From positions 3,025,001 to 3,089,000 of the forward strand of contig NC_015559.1 of NCBI RefSeq assembly GCF_000214215.1: a stretch of 64,000 bases of DNA, written 5' to 3'. How positions within the stretch are numbered: position 1 is the first letter of the stretch; each line of letters opens with the position of its first letter. The stretch comes from Marinomonas posidonica IVIA-Po-181 (GTDB lineage: Bacteria > Pseudomonadota > Gammaproteobacteria > Pseudomonadales > Marinomonadaceae). The position numbers and the translations under genes are program-made. Positions 1-10,816 of the stretch are shown here, piece after piece. The notes below the pieces were generated by a model. It was not told the origin of the DNA. It did no database searches and worked only from the letters and a program-made list of their open reading frames with translations.

Positions 1-3000
1 GGCAATCAACACATACTGTGATTGAAATTTTAGCGGAAGACATGCCTTTCCTTGTTTCCTCTTTCAATATGGCACTGGTTCGTCTTGGACACACTATTCA
101 CCTTACCGCTCACCCAGCCATTCCTGTGGAACGTAATAAAAAGGGTGAACTTCAAAGCATAAATCCTACTTCGAAACACTTTGAAGCCTTAATCCGTTTT
201 GAAATCGACCGCCTATCTGACGCGAATTTATTAGATCAGATTAAAGATGAAATTATTAAGAGCTTAGCCGACGTTAGCAAAACCGTAACTGATTGGCCTC
301 AAATGAAAGCGCACATGAACGAGGTCATCCGCGAATCGGAGCAACTCCCTCACTTAAAAGGCAATAAAGAACATCAAGAAATCCTCGATTTCCTGCGTTG
401 GGTAGAAAACAATCATTTTACCTTTATCGGTTTCCGCGCTTATGACCTAACCAAAGAAGGGAATGAAACACACCTAAAACTAGTGGAAGGTTCAGGTTTA
501 GGTACTTTCCGTGATGCAAATGATAAGAAAGTGAAGCGTGACATTGTACTACAAGACAATCTGGCTAGTTTGGCTGTCGACAGCAGTAACATTCTTATCT
601 TGACAAAATCGACCGCCATTTCAACAGTCCATCGTCCTGTTCATCTTGACTATCTTGGCATTAAACGTTTTGATAAAAATGGCAAGGTAATTGGCGAATG
701 GCGCTTCTTTGGCCTGTATTCGTCTGCCGCTTACATCGCTCGTCTTCAAGACATTCCACTGCTGCGCAAAAAACTCGATGTTATTGTCGAGAAAGCCAAC
801 GTTGATCCAAACAGTCACAAGGGCAAAAATCTTAAACACATTCTGAACAGCTACCCTCGAGATGAGATGCTGCAAGCCCCTGTTGAAGAGTTATTCGGCA
901 CCATTGAAAGCATCTTAGCCATTCAAGAACGCCGTCAGCTTCGCGTTTTCTTACGCAAAGACATTTATGGCCGCTTCTTAAATGCACTGGTTTACGTTCC
1001 GAGAGATCGCTACAACACGGAACTGCGCATTAAGATGCAAGACATTTTGATGAACGCTTGTAATGGCACCAGCTCAGAATTCAATGTGCAGTTCTCTCAA
1101 TTGGTATTGGCTCGAGTCAACTTTACCATTCAGATTGCCGATCCTAAGCAGAGCCCAACCATTGATGCCGAAGACATCCAACGCAAAATGCAGGATGCCA
1201 TGAGCTCATGGGAAGACAAACTCTTGTCCGCTCTCCATAAAAGCAATGGTGAGGAAAGTGGCAATCAGCTTTACACTGAATACGTACCTTATTTACCCGC
1301 CGCATACCGTGAAGATTTCTCGCCTAATGCGGCTGTTCTAGACATTGAGCGCTTATCTCAATTAGCAGACGAAGGCGACATTTCCACGCACATTTATCGT
1401 CAAGTTGGCCAAGCTAAGAACAATTACTTCTTTAAAGTCTATGGTACTGGCACGACTCTCATTTTGTCGGATGTCTTGCCAATTCTGGAGTGCATGGGCT
1501 TGCGGGTACTTGAGGCCCGACCTTACGAACTGGATCAAAACGGTGACGGCACTGCCAATACCTGGGTCGTTGAATTTGCGATCAGTGTTGACGCCGACGT
1601 CAACCTTGAGAAAAACACGCAACGCGAAGCATTCCAAGATGCCTTCAATCAGATATTCGTTCGTCGAGTAGAAAACGATCGCTTCAATGCCTTGGTATTA
1701 AACGCCTCACTCACTTGGCGTCAAGTTACCATGCTGCGTGCGCTCACCAAATACCTGATGCAATTACAGTTGCCTTTCTCTTTGCAATATATGCAGCAAA
1801 CCTTAGAGAAAAACGCCACCATTGCTCGTCTTTTGGTACAGCTTTTCGAACAACGCTTTGATCCTAGCCAAACGACAAAACGCGATGACAAGGTTCAAAA
1901 ACTATTAGAAAAAATTGATCTCGAGTTGGACCAAGTGGCTAATCTCGATGAAGACCGCATTTTGAAACACTACTTGTCGGTTATTCAAGCCATGCTAAGA
2001 ACCAACTTCTATCAGCATAACGAGCAAGGCGAAATCAAAGATTATGTGTCTTTCAAGTTAGACCCTTCTCAAATTCCTGCCGTACCACTGCCTCGACCAA
2101 AGTTCGAGATCTTTGTCTACGCGCCATGGGTGGAAGGGGTTCACATGCGTGGCGGTAAAGTCGCCCGTGGTGGTTTGCGCTGGTCAGACCGTATGGAAGA
2201 TTTCCGTACGGAAGTTCTTGGCCTAGTAAAAGCACAAATGGTCAAAAATGCAGTGATTGTACCCGCTGGTGCGAAAGGCGGCTTTGTCGCTAAACAGCTG
2301 AAGAAAAACGCTTCTCGAGAAGAAGTACAAGCAGAAGTCGTACATTGCTACACCACTTTCATTAGTGGTTTGCTCGACATCACGGACAACTTGGTACAAA
2401 ACCAAGTCGTTCCGCCAAGCTTGGTTCAACGCTATGACGAGGATGACCCATATTTAGTGGTCGCAGCGGATAAAGGTACCGCCACCTTCTCAGACTTGGC
2501 CAACAGCATCTCTGAGAAATACGGTTTCTGGTTAGGTGACGCCTTCGCATCAGGTGGTTCAAACGGTTATGACCACAAGAAAATGGGCATCACAGCTCGT
2601 GGCGCTTGGGAATCGGTTAAACGTCAATTCAAAGAAATCGGCATTGATTGTCAAACAACCAACTTTACCGCTGTGGGAGTTGGCGATATGGCTGGTGACG
2701 TATTTGGTAACGGCATGCTGTTATCCGAACACACTTGCTTAATTGCAGCGTTCAACCATCTACACATCTTCATTGACCCAACGCCAGATGCGGCCAGCTC
2801 TTTTGCTGAACGCGATCGCTTGTTCAAGCTTCCGCGCTCTTCATGGGAAGATTACAACAAGGAACTCATCTCTAAAGGGGGTGGTATCTTTAGCCGAACC
2901 GCTAAATCCATCCCGATCAATGCGGATATTCGTAAAGCCCTAGGCATTGAAGGCAATGTCAAATCCATGGCGCCTACGGATCTCATTAATACCATACTGA

Positions 3001-4562
3001 AGGCCCCTGTTGATTTGTTATGGAACGGTGGTATCGGCACCTATGTGAAAGCCGAATCCGAATCTCATGCGGATGCGGGCGATAGCGCCAACAATGGCTT
3101 GCGTGTCAACGGTAGGGAGCTGCGCTGTAACATAGTGGGTGAAGGTGGCAACCTTGGCTTAACGCAATTGGGCCGTATTGAATTCGCTCAAAAAGGTGGG
3201 TTAATTAGTACCGACGCCATTGACAATTCTGCCGGTGTTGACAGCTCAGACCATGAAGTGAACATTAAGATTCTACTCAATCGAGTGGTTGAAAATGGCG
3301 ATATGACAGAGAAGCAACGTAACACCTTGCTCGCTAAAATGACCGACGAAGTGGGTGATCTAGTATTACGCCATAACCGTGGCCAAAGTCATGTATTGTC
3401 ATTAATTAACTCACGTGCGCCAGAGAAACTTACTGACCATTGGCGTTTGATTCAATCGCTGGTACGCGAAGGTCGTTTAAATCGTGAAATCGAATTCTTG
3501 CCTACCGACGGTCAAATTCGTAAACGTCTTAACAAAGGCCAAGGCTTAACCCGACCAGAAATTTCAGTATTGCTGGCTTACTCTAAAATCAAACTGTCTG
3601 AGCAATTGGTCGAAGACGGCATTGGGGAAGACGCGGATTTGATGACTCAAATCAATCAATATTTCCCAACCGAACTGACCAAACGCTTTGGCGACCAGAT
3701 GGCTTCTCACCCACTGGCTCAAGAGATTATTGCAGGCCATGTCACTAACAACCTGGGGAACCGCATGGGGGCTTCTTTTAGCACCTACATGCAGGAAGAA
3801 ACCAGTGCCTCTGCTCTCAATGTGGTTCGTGCCTACATGGCAGCAGAAAACATTTTTGGCATTCCAGCCCTTTGGAAGGCCATTAACGGCTTAGACTTTG
3901 TGGTTCCTAATGCGGTTCTAAACGGTCTATTGATCCGCATTCAAGGCTTGTTAGAACGTGCCACCTTGTGGCTACTGCGCAACACTCGCGAAAGCTTGTC
4001 AATTCAACGTTTAATTGCTAGTTATAAACCCGGTATCGATGTCATCAGTGCCAACATCCAAGCCATTCTGACAGAACCGAGTCAAGCACACTTGACCAAC
4101 ATCAAGGCGGAATTGACGAAAGAAGGCATTCCTGAAGAAATGGCGGAAACATTGTCATCTATGAATTACCTATTCTATGGTTTGGACATCATACGAGTTG
4201 CCAGCAATACCGAAAGTGAAGTCCTAGATGTGGCACAGACTTACTTTGCTCTTGAAATGGACTTAGAGCTGCATTGGTTACGTCAACGTGCTGCGCAATT
4301 ACCAGCTGAAGATATGTGGCAACGTCGAGCAAAAGCAGGGCTAGGCGATGAAGTAGATAATAGCCTAAGAACTCTTACCCAAGAGGTTATTCAATCCAAC
4401 CCTGATATTAAAGCGCTCGACCAAAGACTGACCAGCTGGAAAGAGTCTAACCACGATAGTATCAAACACTATCGTACGACGTTCAGCGAAATTAAAGTTG
4501 AAAGCGAATTAACCCTAACGATGGTGACAGTTGCTATTCGTGAGTTAAGAAATCTGATATAA
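1..4562 (+). CDS. gdhB: NAD-specific glutamate dehydrogenase, large (about 180 kDa) class, 5' partial
   Basis: It oxidatively deaminates glutamate to 2-oxoglutarate and ammonia with NAD, a catabolic cytoplasmic enzyme. The reading frame is open to the left edge (codons from base 3 read QSTHT before the GTG at 18), so the gene begins outside the window. About 1514 residues are visible; the Pseudomonas enzyme is about 1620, so roughly 100 N-terminal residues are missing. The long N-terminal half is the regulatory region of this class. The catalytic core is marked by GGLRWSDR (about residue 718 counted from base 18), PAGAKGGF (about 749, with the substrate lysine) and the NAD-binding GVGDMAGDVFGNG (about 888). 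No frameshift is seen. A strong terminator follows directly. The next gene is a glutamate-linked aminotransferase, which fits amino-acid catabolism. Confidence 0.95.
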   Translation, partial: QSTHTVIEILAEDMPFLVSSFNMALVRLGHTIHLTAHPAIPVERNKKGELQSINPTSKHFEALIRFEIDRLSDANLLDQIKDEIIKSLADVSKTVTDWPQMKAHMNEVIRESEQLPHLKGNKEHQEILDFLRWVENNHFTFIGFRAYDLTKEGNETHLKLVEGSGLGTFRDANDKKVKRDIVLQDNLASLAVDSSNILILTKSTAISTVHRPVHLDYLGIKRFDKNGKVIGEWRFFGLYSSAAYIARLQDIPLLRKKLDVIVEKANVDPNSHKGKNLKHILNSYPRDEMLQAPVEELFGTIESILAIQERRQLRVFLRKDIYGRFLNALVYVPRDRYNTELRIKMQDILMNACNGTSSEFNVQFSQLVLARVNFTIQIADPKQSPTIDAEDIQRKMQDAMSSWEDKLLSALHKSNGEESGNQLYTEYVPYLPAAYREDFSPNAAVLDIERLSQLADEGDISTHIYRQVGQAKNNYFFKVYGTGTTLILSDVLPILECMGLRVLEARPYELDQNGDGTANTWVVEFAISVDADVNLEKNTQREAFQDAFNQIFVRRVENDRFNALVLNASLTWRQVTMLRALTKYLMQLQLPFSLQYMQQTLEKNATIARLLVQLFEQRFDPSQTTKRDDKVQKLLEKIDLELDQVANLDEDRILKHYLSVIQAMLRTNFYQHNEQGEIKDYVSFKLDPSQIPAVPLPRPKFEIFVYAPWVEGVHMRGGKVARGGLRWSDRMEDFRTEVLGLVKAQMVKNAVIVPAGAKGGFVAKQLKKNASREEVQAEVVHCYTTFISGLLDITDNLVQNQVVPPSLVQRYDEDDPYLVVAADKGTATFSDLANSISEKYGFWLGDAFASGGSNGYDHKKMGITARGAWESVKRQFKEIGIDCQTTNFTAVGVGDMAGDVFGNGMLLSEHTCLIAAFNHLHIFIDPTPDAASSFAERDRLFKLPRSSWEDYNKELISKGGGIFSRTAKSIPINADIRKALGIEGNVKSMAPTDLINTILKAPVDLLWNGGIGTYVKAESESHADAGDSANNGLRVNGRELRCNIVGEGGNLGLTQLGRIEFAQKGGLISTDAIDNSAGVDSSDHEVNIKILLNRVVENGDMTEKQRNTLLAKMTDEVGDLVLRHNRGQSHVLSLINSRAPEKLTDHWRLIQSLVREGRLNREIEFLPTDGQIRKRLNKGQGLTRPEISVLLAYSKIKLSEQLVEDGIGEDADLMTQINQYFPTELTKRFGDQMASHPLAQEIIAGHVTNNLGNRMGASFSTYMQEETSASALNVVRAYMAAENIFGIPALWKAINGLDFVVPNAVLNGLLIRIQGLLERATLWLLRNTRESLSIQRLIASYKPGIDVISANIQAILTEPSQAHLTNIKAELTKEGIPEEMAETLSSMNYLFYGLDIIRVASNTESEVLDVAQTYFALEMDLELHWLRQRAAQLPAEDMWQRRAKAGLGDEVDNSLRTLTQEVIQSNPDIKALDQRLTSWKESNHDSIKHYRTTFSEIKVESELTLTMVTVAIRELRNLI

Positions 4563-4566
4563 ACCA

Positions 4567-5839
<1,273 letters not shown>

Positions 5840-5870
5840 TCACATAGCGCACATTAAATAAGATTCCAAG

Positions 5871-5893
5871 TCGGGCCTCGTGCCCGATTTTTT
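5871..5893 (+). terminator. Rho-independent terminator after argD
   Basis: TCGGGC (5871-5876), a 5-nt loop and GCCCGA (5882-5887) are followed by six T residues, 31 nt after the argD stop. Confidence 0.9.
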
Positions 5894-5938
5894 ATATTAA
5901 CCTCTATCAGAACAAAACTTTTTATCGTCCAGTCAATC

Positions 5939-6105
5939 ATAATACCAATTAAATCAATGAGTACTATTATCGCCTTTTTTGCTGATTCCTTAATCCAAGA
6001 TGAATTGTGCTTCTCAGCGGACTAGTTTAAGCTCGTTTGAATACGTTAGGACTTGTTGGGCTAGGATGGCTTCAATACTCACCACAGACATAGAGAAACT
6101 AATAC
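5939..6105. repeat. Possible remnant of a dispersed intergenic repeat upstream of sbmA
   Basis: This stretch begins with AATACCAATTAAATC, a wording that resembles ends of miniature repeats common in marine gammaproteobacterial intergenic DNA. On the minus strand it reads as a stop-interrupted string (IEAILAQQVLTYSNELKLVR, stop, EAQFILD, stop) rather than a gene. No matching right end was found, so this is a weak call from memory of similar sequences. The stretch must also hold the sbmA promoter, which was not located. Confidence 0.25.
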
Positions 6106-7392
6106 GTGTTCCATTCTTTTTTTCCAAAACCCAAACTGTTCTTTTTAAGTTTTGTTGTCTGGGCGCTTGTTGGTGTCCTTAGCTGGTATTTAGTCATGCA
6201 AGACCTAGGAAGCTATTTAAGCTTAGGTAATTTAATCGGCCTAACCTTTCCAGAAACCCTAGCTTCAGGTGCCGATCCGGCAGCTCAAACTGCTTTCCAA
6301 GAAGCCTCCAAAAGCGCCGAAACCTTTTGGCTCTATCAATACATACTGATTTGCTATGGTGTTTTCATCGCAGCTTGGATGATATTTGGTGGTAATAAGT
6401 GGGCAAAATGGTCTGTTCTTGGCTCAGGCATTATCATTTTTGCGACATGGTTCAGCGTTCAGCTCAATGTCATGTTTAACGAATTTTATGGCGTTTTTTA
6501 CAACCTTATTCAGAAAGCCCTATCTGCTCCGAACTCCATTACATTAAATGACTATTACTCCCAGCTAAGCACTTTTTTAGGGCTTGCAGCAGTCTATATC
6601 ACCATTGTTGTTTTAAAGAATTTTTTCGTTAGCCATTATATTTTCCGCTGGCGCACCTCGATGACCGAATACTATTCATCAAAATGGCAGCAAGTTCGTC
6701 ATATTGAAGGGGCATCACAACGTATCCAAGAAGACACCATGCGCTTTGCGAGTATTATGGAAGGGTTGGGTGTCAGACTGATTGGTTCGGTTATGACACT
6801 GTTGGCTTTCCTGCCTGTTTTATGGGCCTTGTCTGGTCATATAAAAACGCTACCTATTATTGGCGAAGTTTCTCAATCACTTGTCTTCATCGCACTCTTT
6901 TGGTCTATTATCGGCACCGTTTTACTCGCTCTCGCTGGGATTAAATTACCTGGTCTAGAGTTCAACAACCAAAAAGTAGAAGCAGCTTATCGTAAAGAAT
7001 TGGTTTATGGGGAGGACAATGAAAACAGAGCCGAACCCATCACACTGGCGGAACTGTTCAGCAATGTACGTAAAAACTACTTCACTCTTTACTTCCACTA
7101 CTTGTATTTCAACGTTGTGCGTTACGGTTATTTACAAGCAGGCGTATTAGTTCCACTCATTGCACTGGGGCCTTCTATTGTTGCAGGTGTGATCACCTTT
7201 GGTATTTTCCAGCAGATTAACAATGCCTTTAACCAAGTAGAAAGCTCCTTCCAATTCTTGGTCAACTCATGGACAACCATTGTTGAATTGCTGTCTATCT
7301 ATAAGCGTCTAAAATCTTTTGAAGCCATGATAGATAATAAACCAATAACAAATGAAGACAGTCAATTTGCTGATAACTCAACGCTAATGTAA
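6106..7392 (+). CDS. sbmA: SbmA/BacA-family peptide antibiotic transporter
   Basis: Inner-membrane importer driven by the proton gradient; family members take up proline-rich antimicrobial peptides, microcins and bleomycin, and BacA is needed for chronic host infection in rhizobia. The 428-residue product is close to family size (E. coli about 406). It has several hydrophobic segments in the N-terminal half, then conserved family blocks: NNFFVSHYxFRWRTxMxEYY-like text around residues 165-185, HIEGASQRIQEDTMRFAS around 198-215, GIKLPGLEFNNQKVEAAYRK around 283-302, and an NSWTT segment near the C-terminus. The start is GTG at 6106 (MFHSFFPKPK, very like E. coli SbmA MFKSFFPKPG); the upstream AGAGAAAC is only a weak ribosome site. 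There is no ABC nucleotide-binding domain, as expected for this family. It stands alone between terminators. Confidence 0.93.
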   Translation: MFHSFFPKPKLFFLSFVVWALVGVLSWYLVMQDLGSYLSLGNLIGLTFPETLASGADPAAQTAFQEASKSAETFWLYQYILICYGVFIAAWMIFGGNKWAKWSVLGSGIIIFATWFSVQLNVMFNEFYGVFYNLIQKALSAPNSITLNDYYSQLSTFLGLAAVYITIVVLKNFFVSHYIFRWRTSMTEYYSSKWQQVRHIEGASQRIQEDTMRFASIMEGLGVRLIGSVMTLLAFLPVLWALSGHIKTLPIIGEVSQSLVFIALFWSIIGTVLLALAGIKLPGLEFNNQKVEAAYRKELVYGEDNENRAEPITLAELFSNVRKNYFTLYFHYLYFNVVRYGYLQAGVLVPLIALGPSIVAGVITFGIFQQINNAFNQVESSFQFLVNSWTTIVELLSIYKRLKSFEAMIDNKPITNEDSQFADNSTLM

Positions 7393-7410
7393 AAACGACT
7401 CATTAGGCAC

Positions 7411-7450
7411 AAAAAAGCCCCAGTAAGTTTGACTTGCTGGGGCTTTTTTA
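7411..7450. terminator. Bidirectional terminator between sbmA and the 70-residue gene
   Basis: GCCCCAGTAAG and CTTGCTGGGGC pair (one G-T wobble) around a 5-nt loop, with an A run to the left and a T run to the right. It can stop transcripts from both converging genes. Confidence 0.9.
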
Positions 7451-7483
7451 AATGATCGACTAAGGCTTTGGTACTCGCTACCA

Positions 7484-7696
7484 TCACACATTAATGTTGA
7501 TGTTCTGCCCTAGGTTATCTGTTGTCGTATGCGAGCCACTGCTTGCTGCTGGCGTCGTTGGCTCTGTTGCACGCTCTAACAACTGCAAATTTTGCTGAGC
7601 TTCCTGCTGCTGCGCGGCTTTTGCTAAACTCGCCTGATACACTTCTCTCGCATAGTCCATCGCAGGTCCACCACTAACACCGTTAACTTCTGCCAT
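7484..7696 (-). CDS. Small hypothetical protein, possibly YjfB-like (putative motility protein)
   Basis: A 70-residue soluble, Gln/Ala-rich protein. The central part (about residues 13-42) is a likely amphipathic helix; the tail is Ser/Thr-rich and ends LGQNININV. YjfB-type putative motility proteins share a helical body and an end of the form LGxNIDxxx, so membership is possible but not certain. The gene is real by its strong ribosome site: AGGAGG (RC of 7701-7706) lies 4 nt before the ATG. It has no signal peptide or Cys. It converges on sbmA across a shared terminator, and glnE lies upstream on the same strand at a distance of about 150 nt, so it is probably a separate transcript. No sigma-28 promoter was found in that gap. 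Confidence 0.7.
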   Translation of the reverse strand: MAEVNGVSGGPAMDYAREVYQASLAKAAQQQEAQQNLQLLERATEPTTPAASSGSHTTTDNLGQNININV

Positions 7697-7845
7697 GCTT
7701 CCTCCTTTCTCCCGCCTTTAGCGTTGAGATAGATGTTTATAAAACCTCTAACCAAGATCTGCTCAAAAAACAGTCAGTAGCAAAAGTATAGTGGATAACA
7801 ATTGAATTTACGAACCGTTTTTCAGTTTCTCTCTTTTGAATGCCG

Positions 7846-10776
7846 CTAAATCTGCTCATTATCCACAAACGTTTCCCACAACCCATTGATCAAGCTTTGG
7901 TTTGCTTGTAAATCTTCAGACTGCACAACTCGGCCTTGCTTCTGTAAAGCTTGACGATGAGTCCGAGATCGAAACAGAGTATAAGTCTCAATCATACCCG
8001 CCACTTTATCTGCAGGCAGCAGACCAAGCTCTGATAACGCCTCCAGTTGTCGAACATTGTCTGAATAAGCCATGAGTTCTGGGTGTTGGCAAGACCAAGC
8101 CAAGACAAAATATTGCACCATGAATTCAATATCAATAATGCCACCAGCGCCCTGCTTTAAATCAAAGCCTTTCTCTTTACTTCCCGTATCCAAATGCGAG
8201 CGCATTTTTTCACGCATTTTGATGACTTCGGCTCTTAGTACTGATCGATCACGAACGGTCGCTATGATGCCTTTTCGACACTCTTCGAATCGGTTCAATA
8301 ACGCGGGATCACCGGCTAAGCCTCGTGCTCGAGTTAACGCTTGATGCTCCCACACCCACGCCTCTTTTTGCTGATAATCTTTAAAGGCCTCTAAGCTCGA
8401 TACCAATAGACCTGAATTACCAGACGGACGCAACCTCATGTCCACCTCATACAAACGACCAGCGGCGGTAAAACTGGTAATCATATGAATAAGCCTTTGC
8501 CCTAAGCGTGTATAGAATGTCAGGTTATCAATACTACGCGTACCATCAGTACTGCCATTACTCTGAGCATCATGAATAAAGACTAAGTCCAAATCTGAAT
8601 CATAACCTAGCTCCCAACCACCAGATTTGCCATAGCCTATGATGGCCAATTGAGGCTCATGGAATGCCTCACCATAACTCACAGGATAGCCATGTTTTTT
8701 GGTTAAATAGAACCAAGACTGCTTTAACACTTGCTCTAATAGCACCTCCGCCAACCAGGTTAAGTGATCACTCACTTTCATAACCGGTAAGATGCCAGTG
8801 ATATCACAAGCCGCTACTCGCAGAATAATAGAGCGTCTAAAACGACGCATCGCATCCATCTGCGCTTCTTCATCGTCTTCCGGCAAACGCAATAAAATTT
8901 GCTTTAATTCATCTTCCAACATGCCTTTATCAGGCGGTGAAAATAACGTATTGGCATCCAATAATTCATCTAATAATGCTGGCGTTGTGGAGATCGCCTC
9001 AGTAAACCAAGCACTTTCCCGACACAGGCGAATCAAATGCGTTAATGCAGTCTGGTTTTCACACAGCAGAACCAAATACGCAGTTCTGCGAAGCACGGCC
9101 TCCAAGATAGGAAACACCCTTTCTAACACCAAATCTGGGTTATCTTCCTCTTCAAGCCGACTCATCAATGCCGCTAAAAAGAGTGCCAAACGTTCTTGCC
9201 CAATGGGCTGCATAAACACTAGAGTACGCGAACTCAATAGCTGAGAAATTCGCGGCACAACCAGGTCCACTTGCTGCCATGAAATGTCAGCAATGGCGTC
9301 TCGAATCGCCTCACCATCTTCAGGCATTTTTAATAAAATTCGCCATGCTTCTTGCTGCTCTTTACCTTGATCCGTTTCCTCATCATCTTCGATCAAATCA
9401 ACAAAGTAATCATGAACTTGATGACGAGCAGACCACAAAGCGTCAGTTAGGGCTTGCCAACTCTGAAAACCAACCATAATGGCCAATCGCAAACGGGCTG
9501 AATCATCCTCAGGTAAGAGCTGCGTTTGCTCGTCTTTGATTGCCTGTAAGGCATGCTCAGTTCGCCTTAACAACAAATAAGCCTGCTGTAACTGTGTTGT
9601 TTCTTGCTGGCTTAAATACTCTTGTTGCGCCAAATAAGGCAAAACTTCTAACAAGGCTGGTGTTTGTAGACCTTGATCTCGCCCACCATGCAAAATTTGT
9701 AAGGCCTGAGCGATGAACTCGACTTCTCGGATTCCGCCTTGACCAAGCTTGATATTGTGCTCAATCCCCTTACGTCGAACTTCTTTAGCGATCATACGCT
9801 TTAGATCCCGCAACGCGCCAATGGCACCAAAATCTAAATACTTACGATAGACAAAAGGCTTTCTTAAGGCTTCAAACGCCATCACATCTTGTTCACTGCC
9901 AGCCATAACACGCGCTTTGATCATGGCATATCGTTCCCAATCACGACCTTGGTCTTGGTAGTAGTTTTCCAATGAATCTAAATTCAAGACTAAAGCACCA
10001 GACTGACCAAATGGTCTCAACCGCATATCGACGCGGAACACAAAGCCTTCGGATGTAACTTGATCAAGGTGTTGAATGAGTTTTTGACCCAACTTGGTGA
10101 AATATTCTTGATGAGAAAGACTTTTTTTTCCGCCTTGAGTATCACCATGTTCACGGAAGGCAAAAATCAGATCAATATCAGAAGATAGATTCAGCTCATT
10201 TCCGCCAAGCTTTCCCATCCCAATCACAATCATAGATTGGATTTTACCTGTGCTATCGAATGCCTGACCATATAAATTAGCGTACTTCTGCTGACTCCAA
10301 AGCAAACTGGCATTCACACACACATCCGCTAACTTGCTTAAATGAGCCGTTAGTACGGGTAAGGCTATTTTTTGCTGTAAATCCAGTGCAATCAGCCGCA
10401 CCATCCACCACTGACGATAAAGTCGCAAAGCTCGTAAAAACTGAGTCTCATCCAAACGGGACAATTTGCCTGTCTCTTCAACTAGATTTTTTTGAAGAAA
10501 AGAGGTTTCACCAGCAATAAGCGCATCTATAGTCGGTGCAATAGGTAAACTTGATAATGCCAAAACATCATCCAACCAAGCGGGATAACGCATAAACATT
10601 TTGTGTAAAAAATCACTCAATAGCCAAAGCGGCTCAAGCTTGGCAATCTGTGCCGGATCTAAACCGTCTAAACCACTTCTCGAACGCGCCTCTTGCAATT
10701 GCTCTAACAGCAATGATCGGTTTTCTAAAGACTCACAATAAAACGCATAGCTGGGATTATCAGAAGGTATAAACAA
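7846..10776 (-). CDS. glnE: Bifunctional glutamine synthetase adenylyltransferase/deadenylase
   Basis: It attaches AMP to and removes it from glutamine synthetase in response to PII and glutamine. The 976-residue length matches the family (946-982). Two nucleotidyltransferase modules are visible: VIGMGKLGGNELNLSSDIDL at about residues 184-203 (adenylyl removase half) and IIGYGKSGGWELGYDSDLDL at about 710-729 (adenylyl transferase half), each with the G-x-x-x-G-G and paired Asp signature. The start is TTG at 10776 with AAGGA 7 nt upstream; no ATG lies near. The CYTH triphosphatase gene ends 40 nt upstream on the same strand, the same neighbour as E. coli ygiF-glnE, so the two are probably co-transcribed. 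Confidence 0.95.
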   Translation of the reverse strand: MFIPSDNPSYAFYCESLENRSLLLEQLQEARSRSGLDGLDPAQIAKLEPLWLLSDFLHKMFMRYPAWLDDVLALSSLPIAPTIDALIAGETSFLQKNLVEETGKLSRLDETQFLRALRLYRQWWMVRLIALDLQQKIALPVLTAHLSKLADVCVNASLLWSQQKYANLYGQAFDSTGKIQSMIVIGMGKLGGNELNLSSDIDLIFAFREHGDTQGGKKSLSHQEYFTKLGQKLIQHLDQVTSEGFVFRVDMRLRPFGQSGALVLNLDSLENYYQDQGRDWERYAMIKARVMAGSEQDVMAFEALRKPFVYRKYLDFGAIGALRDLKRMIAKEVRRKGIEHNIKLGQGGIREVEFIAQALQILHGGRDQGLQTPALLEVLPYLAQQEYLSQQETTQLQQAYLLLRRTEHALQAIKDEQTQLLPEDDSARLRLAIMVGFQSWQALTDALWSARHQVHDYFVDLIEDDEETDQGKEQQEAWRILLKMPEDGEAIRDAIADISWQQVDLVVPRISQLLSSRTLVFMQPIGQERLALFLAALMSRLEEEDNPDLVLERVFPILEAVLRRTAYLVLLCENQTALTHLIRLCRESAWFTEAISTTPALLDELLDANTLFSPPDKGMLEDELKQILLRLPEDDEEAQMDAMRRFRRSIILRVAACDITGILPVMKVSDHLTWLAEVLLEQVLKQSWFYLTKKHGYPVSYGEAFHEPQLAIIGYGKSGGWELGYDSDLDLVFIHDAQSNGSTDGTRSIDNLTFYTRLGQRLIHMITSFTAAGRLYEVDMRLRPSGNSGLLVSSLEAFKDYQQKEAWVWEHQALTRARGLAGDPALLNRFEECRKGIIATVRDRSVLRAEVIKMREKMRSHLDTGSKEKGFDLKQGAGGIIDIEFMVQYFVLAWSCQHPELMAYSDNVRQLEALSELGLLPADKVAGMIETYTLFRSRTHRQALQKQGRVVQSEDLQANQSLINGLWETFVDNEQI

Positions 10777-10816
10777 GGCCCAATCCTTACTGTTTTTATC
10801 ACTTTAATCACACATA

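Noticed and set aside
8792..9244. 150-residue frame antisense to glnE
   Set aside because: Ser/Arg-rich shadow of a well conserved gene; no ribosome site.
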